This document shows, one piece after another, positions 1 to 16,600 of a stretch of DNA of 64,000 bases (its first letter is position 1; each line of letters opens with the position of its first letter). Origin of the DNA: Diploscapter coronatus (lineage: Eukaryota; Nematoda; Chromadorea; Rhabditida; Rhabditidae); NCBI GenBank assembly GCA_964036155.1, contig OZ038423.1:60031249-60095248 (forward strand), read 5' to 3'. The notes beneath the pieces were generated by a model. It was not told the DNA's origin and made no database searches. It saw only the letters and a program-made list of their open reading frames with translations. The translations under genes were made by a program, and so were the position numbers.

Positions 1-2812
<2,812 letters not shown>

Positions 2813-3921
2813 AGAGAATTTCTATGTGATAGCCATCTGAAATTCTAAACTTTGATTATAAAAACGTAAAGCTTACCTAATTTTTTAGACAGCGATGAAG
2901 AATAGCAGACTTGACCGGATTGGATATATCGAAATTCGGGATTATGTATAGAGTGGCCCTCTAACCCTAGCGGGATTAGGACAAATTTATTTAGAGGCCC
3001 AGATGTCTCAGAATGAAAGATAACGAGTTGCTAGAGATTATCCGAAATTTGGAGAGTTTAAAGATAGAGAAAACGAGAAATAGTGCGACAATTTGGGAGA
3101 ATAGGAAGCAGAGAATCGAGGCTCTAGGGAACTTATTCAAAACTAAATACAGAGTGTGTGATATACCAAAGATCAACTATAAAAACTTAAATTTGAAAAT
3201 ATGTTTCAGATTAACTCAACCCAAATGTATTGCTTTGACAAATGATACATAGTAGGGTGCCATGATATTTAAATTCAGAAAAACGATTCATTTTCATATC
3301 TAATATACAAACGTTTACAATGTAAAAGGGCAGGAGCTCATGATTTAAACTCAAAGTTTTCAAAACATTCAAAAAACTAAAATTAAGAGACCAGGATAAT
3401 AAGTACTATATGAAATTTCATGGTGGTTGACTACAAACAATCATGATTTTAGAACAGGGTCTTAGATTTGAATTAGCACATTTTGAACGATATAGATATA
3501 ATTAAATAATAATACTATTAAACTTTCGCATGAATAGTAACTGTGATTTAAACCATATTAATTTAAATAGGAAAGCTACGTAAATATGCGTATTGTAAGC
3601 TAAATTTATACAGAAAACGACCAGCCAAGTTCGTATTTTAAAGAGGCAGAGCTATTAAACGTGTTTTAATTATAGCAACTAAATTATCATCATAGGCTAA
3701 TTAGAGTAATTGTCTAAATAATGTTGATTTTTGCGATAATTCTGCTACACTTGAAATATAGGAAATTATGGATAAGTCATTATCAATAAACCTAGAAATT
3801 ACTGGCACTTAAAATTAGCATACAATTGTGATCTCATAATTAAACTGTCTATGAGAACATTGACAATGCGATAAATTTAACTCTTTGGTGTGAGAATTGT
3901 GAATTTAATTTGGTGCAATGC
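2813..3921. other. Intergenic region between tolloid and twinfilin genes
   Basis: A 1.1 kb gap between two minus-strand genes. It holds the presumed leader of the tolloid gene: an acceptor-like AATTTCAG at about 2850 and a donor-like GTAAGC at about 2875 suggest an untranslated exon or trans-splicing. A plus-strand ORF at 3013-3252 starts just after TGTCTCAG and encodes a lysine/glutamate-rich, coiled-coil-like 79-residue peptide. It has no recognisable relatives and I do not call it. The rest (3260-3920) is AT-rich with nothing recognised. Confidence 0.5.
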
Positions 3922-6900
3922 TTAGACCTTAGTGATCATTCGTCTGGGGCCTGCGCCTCTGGGTGGGGCGGGTTTGGCGAAGTGCTTGGGGGACTCCTGG
4001 GGCAGAGGGTGAAGAACCTCAAGCAGGGCCTTCTCAGATAGGTCGTCCTTGGCGTCCACTTCCATCTGAAGTTAGTCGATTAGTTTAGCTATTCGACAAA
4101 TTCCACAGTACAAACAAATTGCTTCGAATTTAAGTCCTATTTCGAAATATTAGAAGCGCAATTCAAAATTTGTATAATTTATGTCGAGAGCGCAAATTCA
4201 TAAATTTGAACATGCAAAAATTACGATTATTACGATTTTTTGGCCCGTATCCCTGAGAATACTTTTAAATTTTGGTGGGATTTGACATTTATCAAAGTTG
4301 TAGGAAATTCCGAGCTCTACAAAGTCCCCGTCTAGCCAACTCTGAAAAATCAACAAAAACACCTGTTTTTGGGGTTTAGGATCAGCCAAAATCTCGGAAA
4401 ATCGATTTCTTTAAGTGCCACGCTTTGACACTTTACAGTATTTTTCTATTGGCATTAGGAGGATATCCAATTCTTTGTTGATTTGAGTATTTCCAGGGTT
4501 CCACAATGTTTCTGCAAGTTTCAAATCTCGCTGAAACCAAACTTGAAAAACCAATTGCGCTCTCCAAATTTATGATTCTTGAAAAAATAACGGTGTCAAC
4601 GGCAGATTAATTTTAAAATAATTTTCTATCGTCTCCAACAAATTTGAAACATATCAATTTAGAAGGTAGTGCAGAAGCATAACAAGACTTATAATATGTA
4701 TTTCATTTAATAATCTTTGAAATGTAATTTTAAAAACGCAGAGTTTATGTCATAAAATTATATCGATATCATTTCCCAAAATAATTATATCTTGCACGGG
4801 AATTTTCGAAACCCAATGAAAAGCTGGTATCATTTATGATAAATTTGTGCTATAAATATTCCGGATGCATTAGCTTATAATATTTCGTATATTTCATTAA
4901 AACTATTTAGAAATTACCTTTCTCGAAATCTCAACGCCGAGATGTCTCGTCACGGTGTCCAGGAACGGACCTTTGCAACTCGAGTAGAGCATTCGTTCTT
5001 TGATCGAGCTGCCTGAGGCGGGTAGAGAGTAGATGAACACTAAATTGAAATAGATCATTTAAAATACGATTCAGAAAATACAATATGAGAACTTAACTTA
5101 ATGACTATAATACCGAAAGGATAGTATCTCACATTAACAGCTAACATTAAGAGTAAACAAATTTCAGACATTTTGATGATTTGAATTTTGTTTAATATCT
5201 AATTAAAAATTACGAAAAACTCTCATTCTCAATATTTGACTTATACTTGATTAAAATATACTAATTAAGTTAAAAAAATACAAATAATAAACTCACAAAC
5301 GCTGTTAAAGATCGTGCCCTCCCAGTTGTGGTCGAACCTGAAGAAGGTGTATCTGGGCTTGTCCCTCGAAATTTTCTTCGCCAGATCCTGAGCGTCAAGA
5401 TTATCTTGTGTGCCTTCCAATTTAATAGCCTCGTTTAAGGTGTCGACCTGAATTTTAGTCTCTTATATCTAACGTTCAATAATTCTATGCTATAATGATA
5501 CATTTAAGTTTAGATTTGATACATTCCGATTATTATACTCTTTCTAATGAACCTAAATTATAGGAATCCTTATTTAAGTTCGGATTATTAGTTTTAACTA
5601 ATGATATGATTTGAATACTACTTTTATCTAAGCTATATACTTTATTTAAGCTTTATTAGACGCTTACCGAAAGCTGAACAAAATTAAGCTCCCCCTTAGC
5701 CAGCTTTCTCAAGGCGTCTTCAGCGTTACGGTCGATCGGAAAAGCGACTCCCTAGAATTTCACTTTACATAAATAAACTTATTACAAGTGTAGTGAGAGC
5801 GTAACGAACAATATTTCTTTAATACCATGACTAAGTTCTCTGAGACATACCTTCATATGCTGAGGACCAGTGTGAGCAACGGTAGCCCTTTCTTGCTGGG
5901 CGTTGTGGAGCTCTGAATAATTTCAATTTACAATTCAATATAGTTAGAATATCTGAGGGAGTATCATTTAGGTAATTTATTTAAGTCTAAATCATTATTA
6001 CCTTGCTCCACTTCGCTCATCGGTCCGACATCGGACTTGGTCTTGAGCCAACTTTCGAAGGAATCAATGGATAGGTCCTTAAACAAACGTACTTATGTTT
6101 AAAAAATCTTATGAAGTTAAACGTAACAACATTTGATAATTATACTGTGCCAGCACTTTTTGCTTAAATAAGTCTCAAAAAATGGTATATAAACCAAATA
6201 GAATAAATACGTTTGATATGCGTGATTTAAGCAATTAAGCACTCTAACCTTTCTATCCGTAATATGCCTTTCGAACTGAATGTAGCATTGTCCGAATTCG
6301 GATTTGAACGTCGCGCAAGTCGCTGCGAGTAGCATCTTCTCTTTCACTGGGGCACGATCGTCGGCAAATCTGAAAACCAATCAATCAAATCATTAAATAA
6401 ATTTCAATTTAATAAAATATAGTCTTAAACACTATATTCTAGTTGTAAAATGCTAATATTTTACTTAAAATATTACGTGATAAGAATCCACTCGTGGATG
6501 GTGTTCATTCTGAAGAGGATGAAGCATGGTTCGAATGAATCTACGCATTCTGGAATCATATTCACTTATACCTCAATTTGAAATATAGGTTCAATAATCT
6601 TTTGATTCGGAAGTTAAATTTATGAATATTGTACCGGGAAGGGTGGCTTTCCAATCGTCACGCCAATTTGCCGTACCCGCGTATTCGTAGTTCAGGGTGA
6701 GTTCTTCTTAAAATCAAGTATGAATACTTTAACTTAACTCAAATTTAGACGGCGATACTTTAAAATTGATGTGATGTCTTTTAAAACTATTTTACGCTAG
6801 CTTCAAATATAAATGACGATGAAGAAGTGTTTTAAAAGTTATCATTGCACCACTTTTATATTTCCATACCATTCTTAACGACCACTTTGATAAGACGAAG

Positions 6901-8454
6901 TTTAGCTTGCTTTCCCTTGTTGAACGCATTCTTTGTAGCGTCGTTTGCTGAAAATCATTCATTTTTCGTCAAGCTCAAGAAATCGTCTTGAAAAGGATCC
7001 GATCCCTAATTTTAGACCGGATCTTTCTTTCGCGCAGTGATTTTTTCGTCGATCTGTTTGCTTAACCCCCCGCTCTATGAAATCTAAGGATTTTCGGTGT
7101 AGTATCTCAAAGATAAAATCTGAGTCATATCTGGATTTTCAAAGAGGACAAAGGGGAAACATTTTCTATTGTACACTTTATTTAAAAAATCTATCCATTA
7201 TAGATTTTGATCTAAATCACTAGTATAGGAAATAAGCTAACAACATATAGGAATTTCGGTATAAGTTTCGGAAAACTCCAATCGACTATATTTTTTCAAA
7301 AAGCTATTAGACTGAGACTTTATTTGCAAAACTAAATTTCTGCTTAAGATTCAGGAAGCATTCCCTTTTTATAAGGGTTTCATGTTGTTTATTTTATAAA
7401 TCCCCAAAAGTCGATATTCCTCGAAATCCTGACCAAATATGGGATGAGCGATTCAAATAGACGTAATGTATTTGGATTTCATATATCCCCTTTCTTTTTC
7501 TCTCAATAATGAAAGGTTTGGTATACGGCCAATCGAAATCTGAATCCCAAGGACGTTTGGAAAAAGGGGAAGAAAGATTTGAGACGGATTTCTCTGTCTC
7601 CATCTTTTCCTCTCTATTTATAGCACTATTTTTCTTTCTCTTTCTTTCTCTTCTTTTTCGCTTTCCCTTTCTCTTTTCCTCTCTCATAGTCAACTACTAT
7701 TTCTCTTTTTCTTTCTTTATCGATCTCAACCCCCGACCCCTAGTACATTTGGGCACATAAAACAAGACAAATATAGATATTCGGAAGCCCCATGGGAAAA
7801 TTGAAATTCCAAGTGTTTTGCGAAAACTTGGCAACTTTAGAAAATGATATGTTGCGGAGAAACTCAGAAAGAAAGTGTTTAGAAGAATGAATAATACAAC
7901 ATTGTTGTTTCTAATGAAATGATAGTCAAATTCTAGAAAGTATACAAAGAGTTTATACGTTTTAGAAAATTTCGAGACATAAATATTCTAAAGAATGAAT
8001 ATTGCAGTACTCTTCCAGCACATTTAAAAAAATGAAATTTCGTTTGTTTTTTCTTTTTAAATTGTTTAAATCCATTGGTTTCTCAGGCAGTAAAGTCTAG
8101 AAGTTTCAAATTGCCTGCGGCAGGAAAAAGTTTTGCTTTTGTCTGACTCACCGAATGTGATAAAACTTAAAGACAAAATCGATTATACAATTGCCATATG
8201 CTTTGAAAAATTAGATGATTTTAAAGATGTTTCAAAATTTAGAAAAGTAGAGAATTTTAGATCGTATTAGTGATGTAATCATAAGGTTTTAAAGTATGAG
8301 GAAATAATTGGATAAGTTTTAAAATGCCAGAACTATAAGATTTCAGTGCATTATGACAAGTTAGTTAACCAAGAGACAGAATAAGCGAATTTAAGTAAGA
8401 TAATTTTCGAAATAAAATTTAAATCTAACCTCTAATCCCGGTCTGGCAGGCCAT
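3922..8454 (-). CDS. twf-2: Twinfilin (actin monomer-binding, two ADF-H domains)
   Basis: Twinfilin binds ADP-actin monomers and capping protein and regulates actin turnover in the cytoplasm. Eleven exons join in phase: 8430-8454, 6870-6947, 6635-6706, 6477-6549, 6249-6369, 6002-6077, 5851-5912, 5668-5751, 5297-5447, 4918-5039 and 3922-4065, giving 335 residues, the usual family size. The first exon encodes only MACQTGIR; QTGI near the start is typical. The first ADF-H domain contains PCFILFRMNT and APVKEKMLLAATCATFK. The second contains LNFVQLS, FIYSLPASGSSIKERMLYSS and a basic tail with HFAKPAPP. The first intron is 1.48 kb and the last 0.85 kb, long for this window. From memory, twf-2 and nas-39 are close neighbours on the C. 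elegans X chromosome, so the gene order looks conserved. Confidence 0.95.
6948..8429 (-). other. Long first intron of twinfilin gene with pyrimidine/purine tracts
   Basis: A 1,482-base intron. At 7590-7735 the plus strand is almost pure pyrimidine (repeated TTTCTTTCTC) and contains ACTATTTCTC, a motif that recurs across the window. The minus-strand transcript would carry a long GA-rich tract here. The remainder is AT-rich without recognisable coding sequence. The long ORFs on both strands (7394-7760) are products of this low-complexity tract. Confidence 0.6.
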
Positions 8455-9647
8455 ATCCTTAATCTAAAGTCCAAATTTTCCGGTTGGTTGATCTGCAAAA
8501 TGCTTAGGTAAATCCACGACGAAAAGTCGGATATTTAAGTCAACTAAGTCAACGCTTTAAGCAAAGAGTCAACTCTTAATGAGAGGTTAAGAGAGCTAAA
8601 GAAAAAGGACAAATTTAAGATAAACAATAGAATTTTTGGATATATCTAAATCTGAATGCAAAAATATATAAACTAAACTGTTCCCAAGTTCAAATCTAAT
8701 TTGAGATCATTTTCTACAGTAAAATATCAAGATGTCAAGTTGCATGTTGAAAGATAGCCAACAAATCATCAAAACTGGCTGGATATATAAAACTGGAACT
8801 CGGCGGCGACTCGGTGCGGTCGACTTTCGTGTTGTTTTGGGGTGTATGGGTGAAATGTAGAGAGGGCTCTCTCTTCTGAATGGAGAAATATTGAGAGGGT
8901 CAATAGAAACGGAAAAGAAAGAGGAAGAAAAGAGAGGAGAAAGAAATAAAGAGGGAGAGAAAGAAAGAAAGAGAAAGATAGAAGTGTGCTGTTGGCGCAA
9001 TCTGCTTCCTCTGTGTGTCTGACTTCTCTAACCTCTCTTCATTTGCAATCTTCTTTCTCTTTTCTTTAACTCCCTTATTTTATAGTGCTATTTTCCGCTT
9101 CCTGACTTTTTTCGCAACGCCGTTCCTCATAATGACGCTACTACTCGTATTTCCTCAAGTGTTCACTTTTCCTCGTTTCTTTCCTATCTTAAAAGTATAC
9201 GCTATTTTCCGACTTCCTTACTTCTGGTATTTGTTAATTGTCATTCTAATGCCTTTAGATTATGAAGCATTTACTTAAGTGTAGTAGCAGCTAAATACAA
9301 AGACTTTAACCCAATCGACGACTTTTTACATAAAACAATAACAACAAGAACAATGGCAATGTACAAGAATACAAATGACCGAAAAATCGTAAATTGTTTG
9401 GCACAGAAAATTTGAAACTTCGATCAAAGTAGAATATGCTTCAAAGAAAGCGGTGAAGATCAGCTTGATATGGCATTTTAATATCAGATTCTTGAGAATA
9501 TATCATTCAAAAACCTAAAATACTTACATTTCGACATAAGTTTCAGGAAAAATAATGATAAAATTCACATAACTCTTCCCAATAATTATTGCATATGAAA
9601 AATAACTAAGATAATATAAAAGGTTAACACTAAACTTAATAGGTCCC
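8455..9647. other. Intergenic region upstream of twinfilin
   Basis: This gap should hold the twinfilin promoter. A purine tract at 8870-8985 (GGAAAAGAAAGAGG and similar) is the near-complement of the pyrimidine tract at 7590-7735, so the two could pair. It is followed by a T-rich stretch at 9015-9280 with repeated GCTATTTTCCG-type segments. I see no gene. Confidence 0.5.
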
Positions 9648-10929
9648 CTAAATCGGAGTCAGTAATTTCTGTATCACTGCCGGTTTTCCGACCTCATCAT
9701 GTACCGTACCGTCGGCTTTAGCGGCGAAATATTTTCGAGTCGTATGGTAAACGACGAATCGCCAGAACACTATGACCATTATTAAAATGACGACGAACTA
9801 AAATTAAAGATGATAGTTTAGACCTGAGCTTATTTTTAAATTGGCTTTTTATTTTAAAATTTATTACTATAGGATGCAAATTGACTAAATCTAAAAATTC
9901 CGTAAAATTTGACTCATTTACTTGAAACATAAGTTTTTGGTGATCCTTAAACTAAGCTATGCGTTATTTTTAACGCCTATTGTTAAGATGCCAAATTGTA
10001 AGACATTATTTACTATTCGATTATTAGCTACCTTTATGACCATAACAATGGCAATCCTCGTTAACGTGTCTTCGTGGTGGCCTAAATTTAACTATCTTAT
10101 ACAAATTTTATGGCCTAAACAAATTACTTTGCCCGTAGAACTTCAGAAATTCGTCCGTGTTGAAAATTCCGATGAATAGCTTAACCGCGGTGACGAAGGC
10201 CCAGATTATAAATTGGACGAACTTAAAAATCAACGTAGATTCAAATATCTTTTCAAATAAGTGTTAAACATAGTTTTTCTTGATTTAGGCAATTTTAAAA
10301 CCCACCGAAACTATACAAATAGGCCACATAAACCTATGCTTTTCTTTTTTCAACGCGTAAATCGTAATTAGCATCAGCAACAATTGACAGCCTAGTTAAA
10401 TCCGACTAATTAGTGATTTGATTACCCAATTATCTCTTACCAATCCACAGCAATGACCATGGAAAGATGAAGATCAGGCATAGGGGCATAATTAATAGAA
10501 GTTCGATTAGAACCATGACTTTCGCTGCATTCTAAAATAGACGATCATTAAAAATTCAGATTTCTTGTGCCGTATCCCCATTATACTATATCTCCTATCC
10601 TTACCATGTACCTGGATATTCCAGAAACAAAAACGTGAAAGTTCTGTGTTTTGAATCACAATTTTTCTTGTTCTTTAAGTTCTGAAAGGGTTAATTTAGA
10701 ATAGACCTTTCAAGTATAGAAAATAGGTGTCAAGGATGGTTATATAAGAAAATCTCTAGACTAAAGAAAGGTAAATTAGAATATTTTAGGCAATTTTGGA
10801 ACTTACCACCACATGTACTTTCTTCAGCAGACACCTAAAGACGGGGTTGGTCAGTTCAAAGTCGATATTATCGAACTTCACCAAGTTCGTGAAATATTCC
10901 GGAATCGGAACCTTGTCGAATAATAGCAT
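9648..10929 (-). CDS. Four-membrane-span protein, nematode tetraspan-like, function unknown
   Basis: Six exons join in phase: 10807-10929, 10441-10531, 10306-10391, 10128-10221, 10032-10081 and 9648-9797, giving 197 residues. The start follows an acceptor-like TTTCAG by six bases, consistent with trans-splicing. The protein has a cytosolic-looking N-terminus with NPVFRCLLKKVHV. Four hydrophobic segments follow: VLIELLLIMPLCLIFIF, LLLMLITIYAL, FVQFIIWAFVTAV and VVILIMVIVFWRFVV. The short charged tail starts at YHTTRKYF. The RC...HV stretch just before the first span resembles a large family of small nematode membrane proteins with an LAPTM-like layout. I cannot assign a function. The 50-base exon 10032-10081 was found only because it is needed to keep the frame. 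Confidence 0.85.
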
Positions 10930-10935
10930 GGCTTT

Positions 10936-13610
10936 CTGAAATGGAAATCAATAAATTGACAAGCATACGGGTATTTTTAGGCATTGAAAATCTACCGATA
11001 CGTCAATGAAAATCGCTAAAAAAAATCTGGATTTTTTTTATTTTGGAAGATAAAATAGCATGACTTCTTTGTGAGAAAGAGTTAATCAGGAAAAAAGTGT
11101 GAATGCAGTTATATTTCTCGGGCACATTCATCGTTCAAGAAAGCTGTACTTCATGGTGGAAACGTTGATGAAAAGTTGAATAAGGAAATTTTGGCCATTT
11201 TGCTCAGGTTTTGCGCCTGAGCATTTCAAAATTCCAACAATGTCAAATCAAATTGGAGTGCCATCCAGCAATCGCAGAGAACTGGCAATAACTCCCCCAC
11301 GCCCGTGGCGTCTACCAAATCCAAAAATGCATTCTTCGAGTCGTATCAAATCTAGTTTTTTCATTCCCCACTTCAACATGCAAAAATGATTTGTAAGAAA
11401 CTGAGAATTTATGCTAATTCCAACAAGATAGCCACAAAAACCTAGAAAATCAATTTTTCAACAGAAAACAATAAGCCAAGGGCGTCGGAATCTGAGAAAT
11501 ATGCCCAGAAAGGTCAAGTGATTTGATGCGGGAAGAAGGAAGAATTGATAGAAAACAGGAGCTAAAACAGGTTGATTATAATTCACGACCCCCGACACTT
11601 GCGAAGGAAAAATTCTTTCATTCACAACATGTCGTTTCCTTTCCTTTTGACTTGGGGTTTAAAATCGATAAATTTCATGTTTACCTCAGGAATGTAGTTA
11701 AGGTAGATCACATAAAAATCTTTAAAAAATTCACCTAGGCCTTACCTGTCAAAGTATTATCATTATAAAAATCAGTTTGGAATCAGCCTTAGTTTTGGGC
11801 TATCTTCGTAACTTTTAAAATATAATTGTTCCCTTTACGCTTCCATTTCGTCCAGAATTTCACAAGTCCATAAAAATTGCGAAAATTCCGATGAAACGGT
11901 AGCTCTGAGGGGTTTTTATTTTTTGTTTTTACGAAACTTACTAAATTTTTAAATTTAAAATTTCGAAATAATTCGCCCCTACCTCTTGTACATTCTCGTA
12001 CCATTCATTTCGGGAAACTTTGAAAGTTTATTATGAGAAAAGAATCCTTTCCCTATCATCCCTCGCTCTATTTCGCATGACTTGAGAACTTAAGGTTTCC
12101 AAATAGCCTTTAAAATTAATCCTAAATCTTAGAGTATTTTAAGTATAACATGATTTTTAAAATACAGAAAAGTGATACTTGAACCTTATTATTCAACTAT
12201 TTCTTCATACCCGTCAAAAGATTTAATTTCAAGAAATTGACTTCAACCCACCCATTTCTCATAGAATGCTACAATAGTTTTCATTAATTTTGTAGCAGAC
12301 TCCAGAGTCCATATCTTTAAACATAGGGAAACTGCTAAACACGCGGAGGATTACTGTAGGCTTCTAGAACACGTCTCAGAACGCCTTTTCCATTTCGCCA
12401 AGAATCTACCAAAACTAGTTCCAGAAAATTGTGGAACATTCACCGATTTTTTAGAGTACAGTAGGCTAGGAATAAAAATAGAATAGGACGATTTTAAACT
12501 TGAATGAATGAAGACTTACGCTAAAGTTATGAATTTTCGTAATGATATAGACAAAAATCTAATATCTTTCAAAGCTACTCTCAAAATCGCCTGGAAAATC
12601 CTATTTGACTGTATTTGGGCATATTCATTATCAAATATGCGGAGATAGTATAGAGGAAAAGAGAAAAATCGCGAGCAATATTGATGTGAAAATGGGCAAA
12701 ATCATGAGGTGTGTGAAAAGTTCTAGAAAGAATATTGGATTTGAATGCAAAAATGATTCAGAGCTGAATTAGCATATGAAAAGTTAGACCGGGATGTTGA
12801 GACCTGAGTAGGTAGCATAAAATATCTGCTTTTGTGAAACCTATGCAAGTTTCAGTCGAAAAAGCTGATCGTCATGCATTTTTCATAAATGTTGGTCTAG
12901 GTTTCAAAATTCTCGAAATAAAATGTGAAATTTCATGCATTGCTTGTTCATTAAAGACTAATCTAGAAAATAACAATTTAAAGTTTATTCTCAGATCAAT
13001 GTAATGCAATATTGGATAATGAGTTTTTATATTTATTTGAAAAATCTCAGACTATTAAATTACAACACAACTCTATCGGAATTATCAAAAATTTACAAAA
13101 TACCACCTCTTAAAAATTAGAAAAATAGTTTTTCATTTATGAGGTCTTGAAACGACTGATTTCAGCAGAATAAATGAATCTTTGTCATGAGAAGTTATAG
13201 AAAAATAAAGCAATTTCGAAATAACTAATTTCGAAGATCTATCAGATACTCTAAATATAAAATCTACTATTTCAGAAAAAAAAATCGCAAATTTTATCAA
13301 AAAAGCCAAAATTATTGGAAAGTTCACAAAATCTTTCTTCATTAAAACATTTCTCTAAAATAAAAATTTCATGAGCTTTCTAAAGATATGTTAAAAAGTG
13401 AATTTCATATATTCCTTACATTATTATTGGTTGGAGAGAACGTCGATATTCAAATATTACGCGCTATTCGTCTCGTCTCTCTTCTACGCGACTCACTATT
13501 TCGTTCTTTTATTCAAATTAGATTTCCAATTGTTGCATGAATATCGACTTTCTCTCCAACCAACGATACTAAATTTCAAAATATATCAAATCCGGATTTC
13601 TTATATCCCC
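10936..13610. other. Intergenic region, no gene recognised
   Basis: A 2.7 kb gap. The segments around 11220-11345 and 12290-12400 are less AT-rich than their surroundings and look like decayed repeat pieces. Neither strand gives a splice-consistent coding series. A hairpin element lies at 13426-13562. Two ORFs of about 71 codons (11523-11738 and 11789-12004) lack codon bias or family similarity. Confidence 0.5.
13426..13562. mobile_element. Hairpin (MITE-like) element with about 26-base terminal inverted repeats
   Basis: The left arm at 13426-13452 (begins ATTGGTTGGAGAGAA, then CGTCGATATTCA) is matched in reverse complement by 13538-13562, with a single mismatch I can see. The 85-base centre includes ACTATTTCG and is not coding. 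It lies 50 bases beyond the 3' end of the purine nucleoside phosphorylase gene. The small size, intact arms and AT-rich flanks fit a non-autonomous DNA transposon. No target duplication is certain. Confidence 0.75.
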
Positions 13611-16600
13611 TTAATATCCCCAGAGTTTGGCGGTTTCCTGCTTGGACATGGGTGGGGGCAGCTCTTTCACCAGGGCCGAGATCAGGTCGACTCCCTTGCC
13701 GCCCTGCTTGTTGGCCGCGTCGATCACCTCGAGGTGATTTACCTGAAAATTTAGAATTTTTAGAGGCGGTTGGCCTGAACCTTTTGAACATTTTAGGTAA
13801 ATCGAAAAATTAGACTCAATTTGAGGTAAATTGGCTAATTTTAGATAGGCTGAATAGAATTTTTGCAACTTTAAAACTTTTTACACTGTTGGCGTTATCG
13901 ACATCATGATTAGCAATGTTCGTGATCAAAGACAAGCCGACGACCTGAAAAATAATAGGTATTTTTATGTTGACGATGTAACCTTTTGATATCTTTTCTA
14001 TGAGAAAAAACACATTTTAAAAGCCCAACATTTTGCATTGAAAACAGTTGAGATAAGAAAAATTTTGAATCATGGCTAATGCGTGAGAAAATCTAGGTTT
14101 ATCTATATGAACAATACGCGCAACTACCGAACACGTTTCATATCAATAAATTTTGAAATCTAGAAGATTCACGTAATTTCGAAGTAGCTTACCTTCATCA
14201 GACACTGTTTCGCGACGACCACCTCATGGCAGGTCGACATTCCGAGGGCATCGGCTCCAACTGCGTGGTAAAGACGGACTTCTGAAATCGTCATAATTAT
14301 AGGTTTATATTTTGTCGTAAACCTAAAATAAAAGCTGATAAACTTCTATTTTTCGATCTCTCCCGAAGGGGACTTCTATTATATGAGATTTAAAATTTAG
14401 GAAAACTTCTATTTTAGGGGAATTTCTAATATTGGAACATTATATTTTATGCGGATTTCTATTTTAGATTTTACAGTAATCTTGACCCTAGAATGATTTT
14501 TTTGTGTTTTACCTGCGGGAGTTTCGTACTGCGGTCCTCCAGACATCACATAGACGCCCTCCATAAGCCGCATGCTCATTCTGTTGGCGATGTCCTTCGT
14601 CAGAACTCTGAAAATTAGGAGACTAGCTTTTTCCTCTTTTATAAGCATTCATGAAGATCAGCTTTATTTTGAGTAGAGCATTAGTCCCTGATTATTTTGC
14701 TCATTTTGAACGCTCCGAGAGCTCAATAATCTCTGCACTAATAATGAAAAAATCGTAAAGAAGTCATTCGAATACTATGTTTCAGCTAAGTAAATGAATT
14801 ATAACTTCAAGAAGGGATGCTCGATCCGTCGTCATTAGGTTTCCCACCTCAAATCCTTATCAAAGCACTCGTGCATGGACACGAATCTCGGTCCGCCGTA
14901 TCTCTTGTCGTGTTCTCCGACCAAAGGAGAGAATCCGGCTAATCCGGGGAGGAAGATCTGATCCTAAAGAGAAAAGCACTTTCTTGGATATTCAAAATCC
15001 GCGATTTCATGTTTCCTTATCGAAAAGGACATATGAAATAGGAGATCCCCCAACCTTGATGAGCATGAGATCCCCGTAGTGGAAAGATTTGTTAACACCT
15101 CCGGCGGCGTTAGTGACGATCAGAGTTCTGACTCCAAGTTGATCCATAACGCGGATTGGCATGGCGCACTGAAATCTCGGAAATTTGCTGAAGATCAGCT
15201 TTTTGCACAGCTATGAGGTATTTTATGTTCATTTTTAGAGGATCTTCTATTTTCTATTATATGGAGTCCTTTATTTTTTCTAATTTCATCAAATTGTTAT
15301 GTTTATCCCTATCGCGTAACCCATCTCATCAATGATGAACCATCACATATTTATGAAAGTTGGTTCGTTTGTAATGAAAACGTATTGATGCTAGGAAAAT
15401 GAAAAATTAATTTAGAAAATCCAAAACCCTATCTAAATTAATAAAAACTTGATCGCTACATTATTTTTAACTTGAGAAATATCCTTACCAAAGCCAGGTC
15501 CATCTTGTGTTCGTAGGGATGGAATCGGCCCGCCTGGCAGATCACTTTCTTGCCGTGGATCGTGCCGAAAATCAGTTTGCCCGCGTGGCCTTGGACTGAA
15601 AAATTTTAGAGTCTTCTAGAACATCCTTAAATTTCTGGAATTTTCCGAAACACGATTCGCAAATTCTAGACTATTTTCAGGTTTTTTATCTTCATAAAAG
15701 ATTCTAGAACTTGCCCGAAGTCGACGGGAATCCCAAGATTTTCTCATACGGGACCATGACTTTGTCTTCGAGAAGGTCGGCGATATTTCCCATGCCGGAA
15801 CCGAGGATTAGACCTGAAATTTGTTAATTTTCTAAAATTTCCCAGATTTTTACCGATATCCGATTTGGCCTTGTCCTCTCCGACTTGAGCGATGATGCTC
15901 TGCACGACCTTCGTGATGTCGTCATAATTTCTGGGACTGAAAATTGAAACTTCTAAAATTTTCTAGAGATTCAAGCATTTTGAATTTTTGCAGAACATAT
16001 TTTTCTTCAGAAGTTCCTAAGGTTTATTCTTCAAATTTCTAGAAGTTTGATCCCGGACAATGCTCAGAATTCCTTATCAGTTCCTATTCAAGCTTATGCG
16101 CTTAATTCGTCAATTTTAAGACTTTTGATCCTATCGATTTTTCTCAGGTCAGTTTTTGATCACTGATTTCTGGAGTCTTTGAAAATCTCTGGTTAAAATG
16201 ATTTTATCATGGAATTTCTGATAAACTTTGGAAAGGAAGACAATGTTTAGTTATTATCACTGATGAAAGAATGTATCATCAATCAAACCATCGTGTATCA
16301 ATTCATGAAAATGCATGTTTTCATCGTAAACGACATGAGAAACTGAATGTCCTAGGCTAAAAAAAATACATTTCCGATTTGAAAATTTCAAAATAATGAA
16401 AAGTAACTTTCACTCAAAAACTGACAAGATTCAGAAATTTCGAAAAAAAAATTGAGAAAAAATCACGATACTTTCTCCCTTCTTAGTTCAGCGGATTTAA
16501 CTGAAAAATCAAGTTTAAGTGAACAAAAGTGAAACGTCATAAAACTTCTCAAAGCATAGCAGTTTTCAGAAGTTTCAAATAATTCCAAATTTAATTTACG

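Noticed and set aside
3013..3252. 79-codon ORF with coiled-coil-like composition
   Set aside because: It follows an acceptor-like sequence but has no downstream exon, no homology I recognise and typical AT-rich Lys/Asn/Ile bias.
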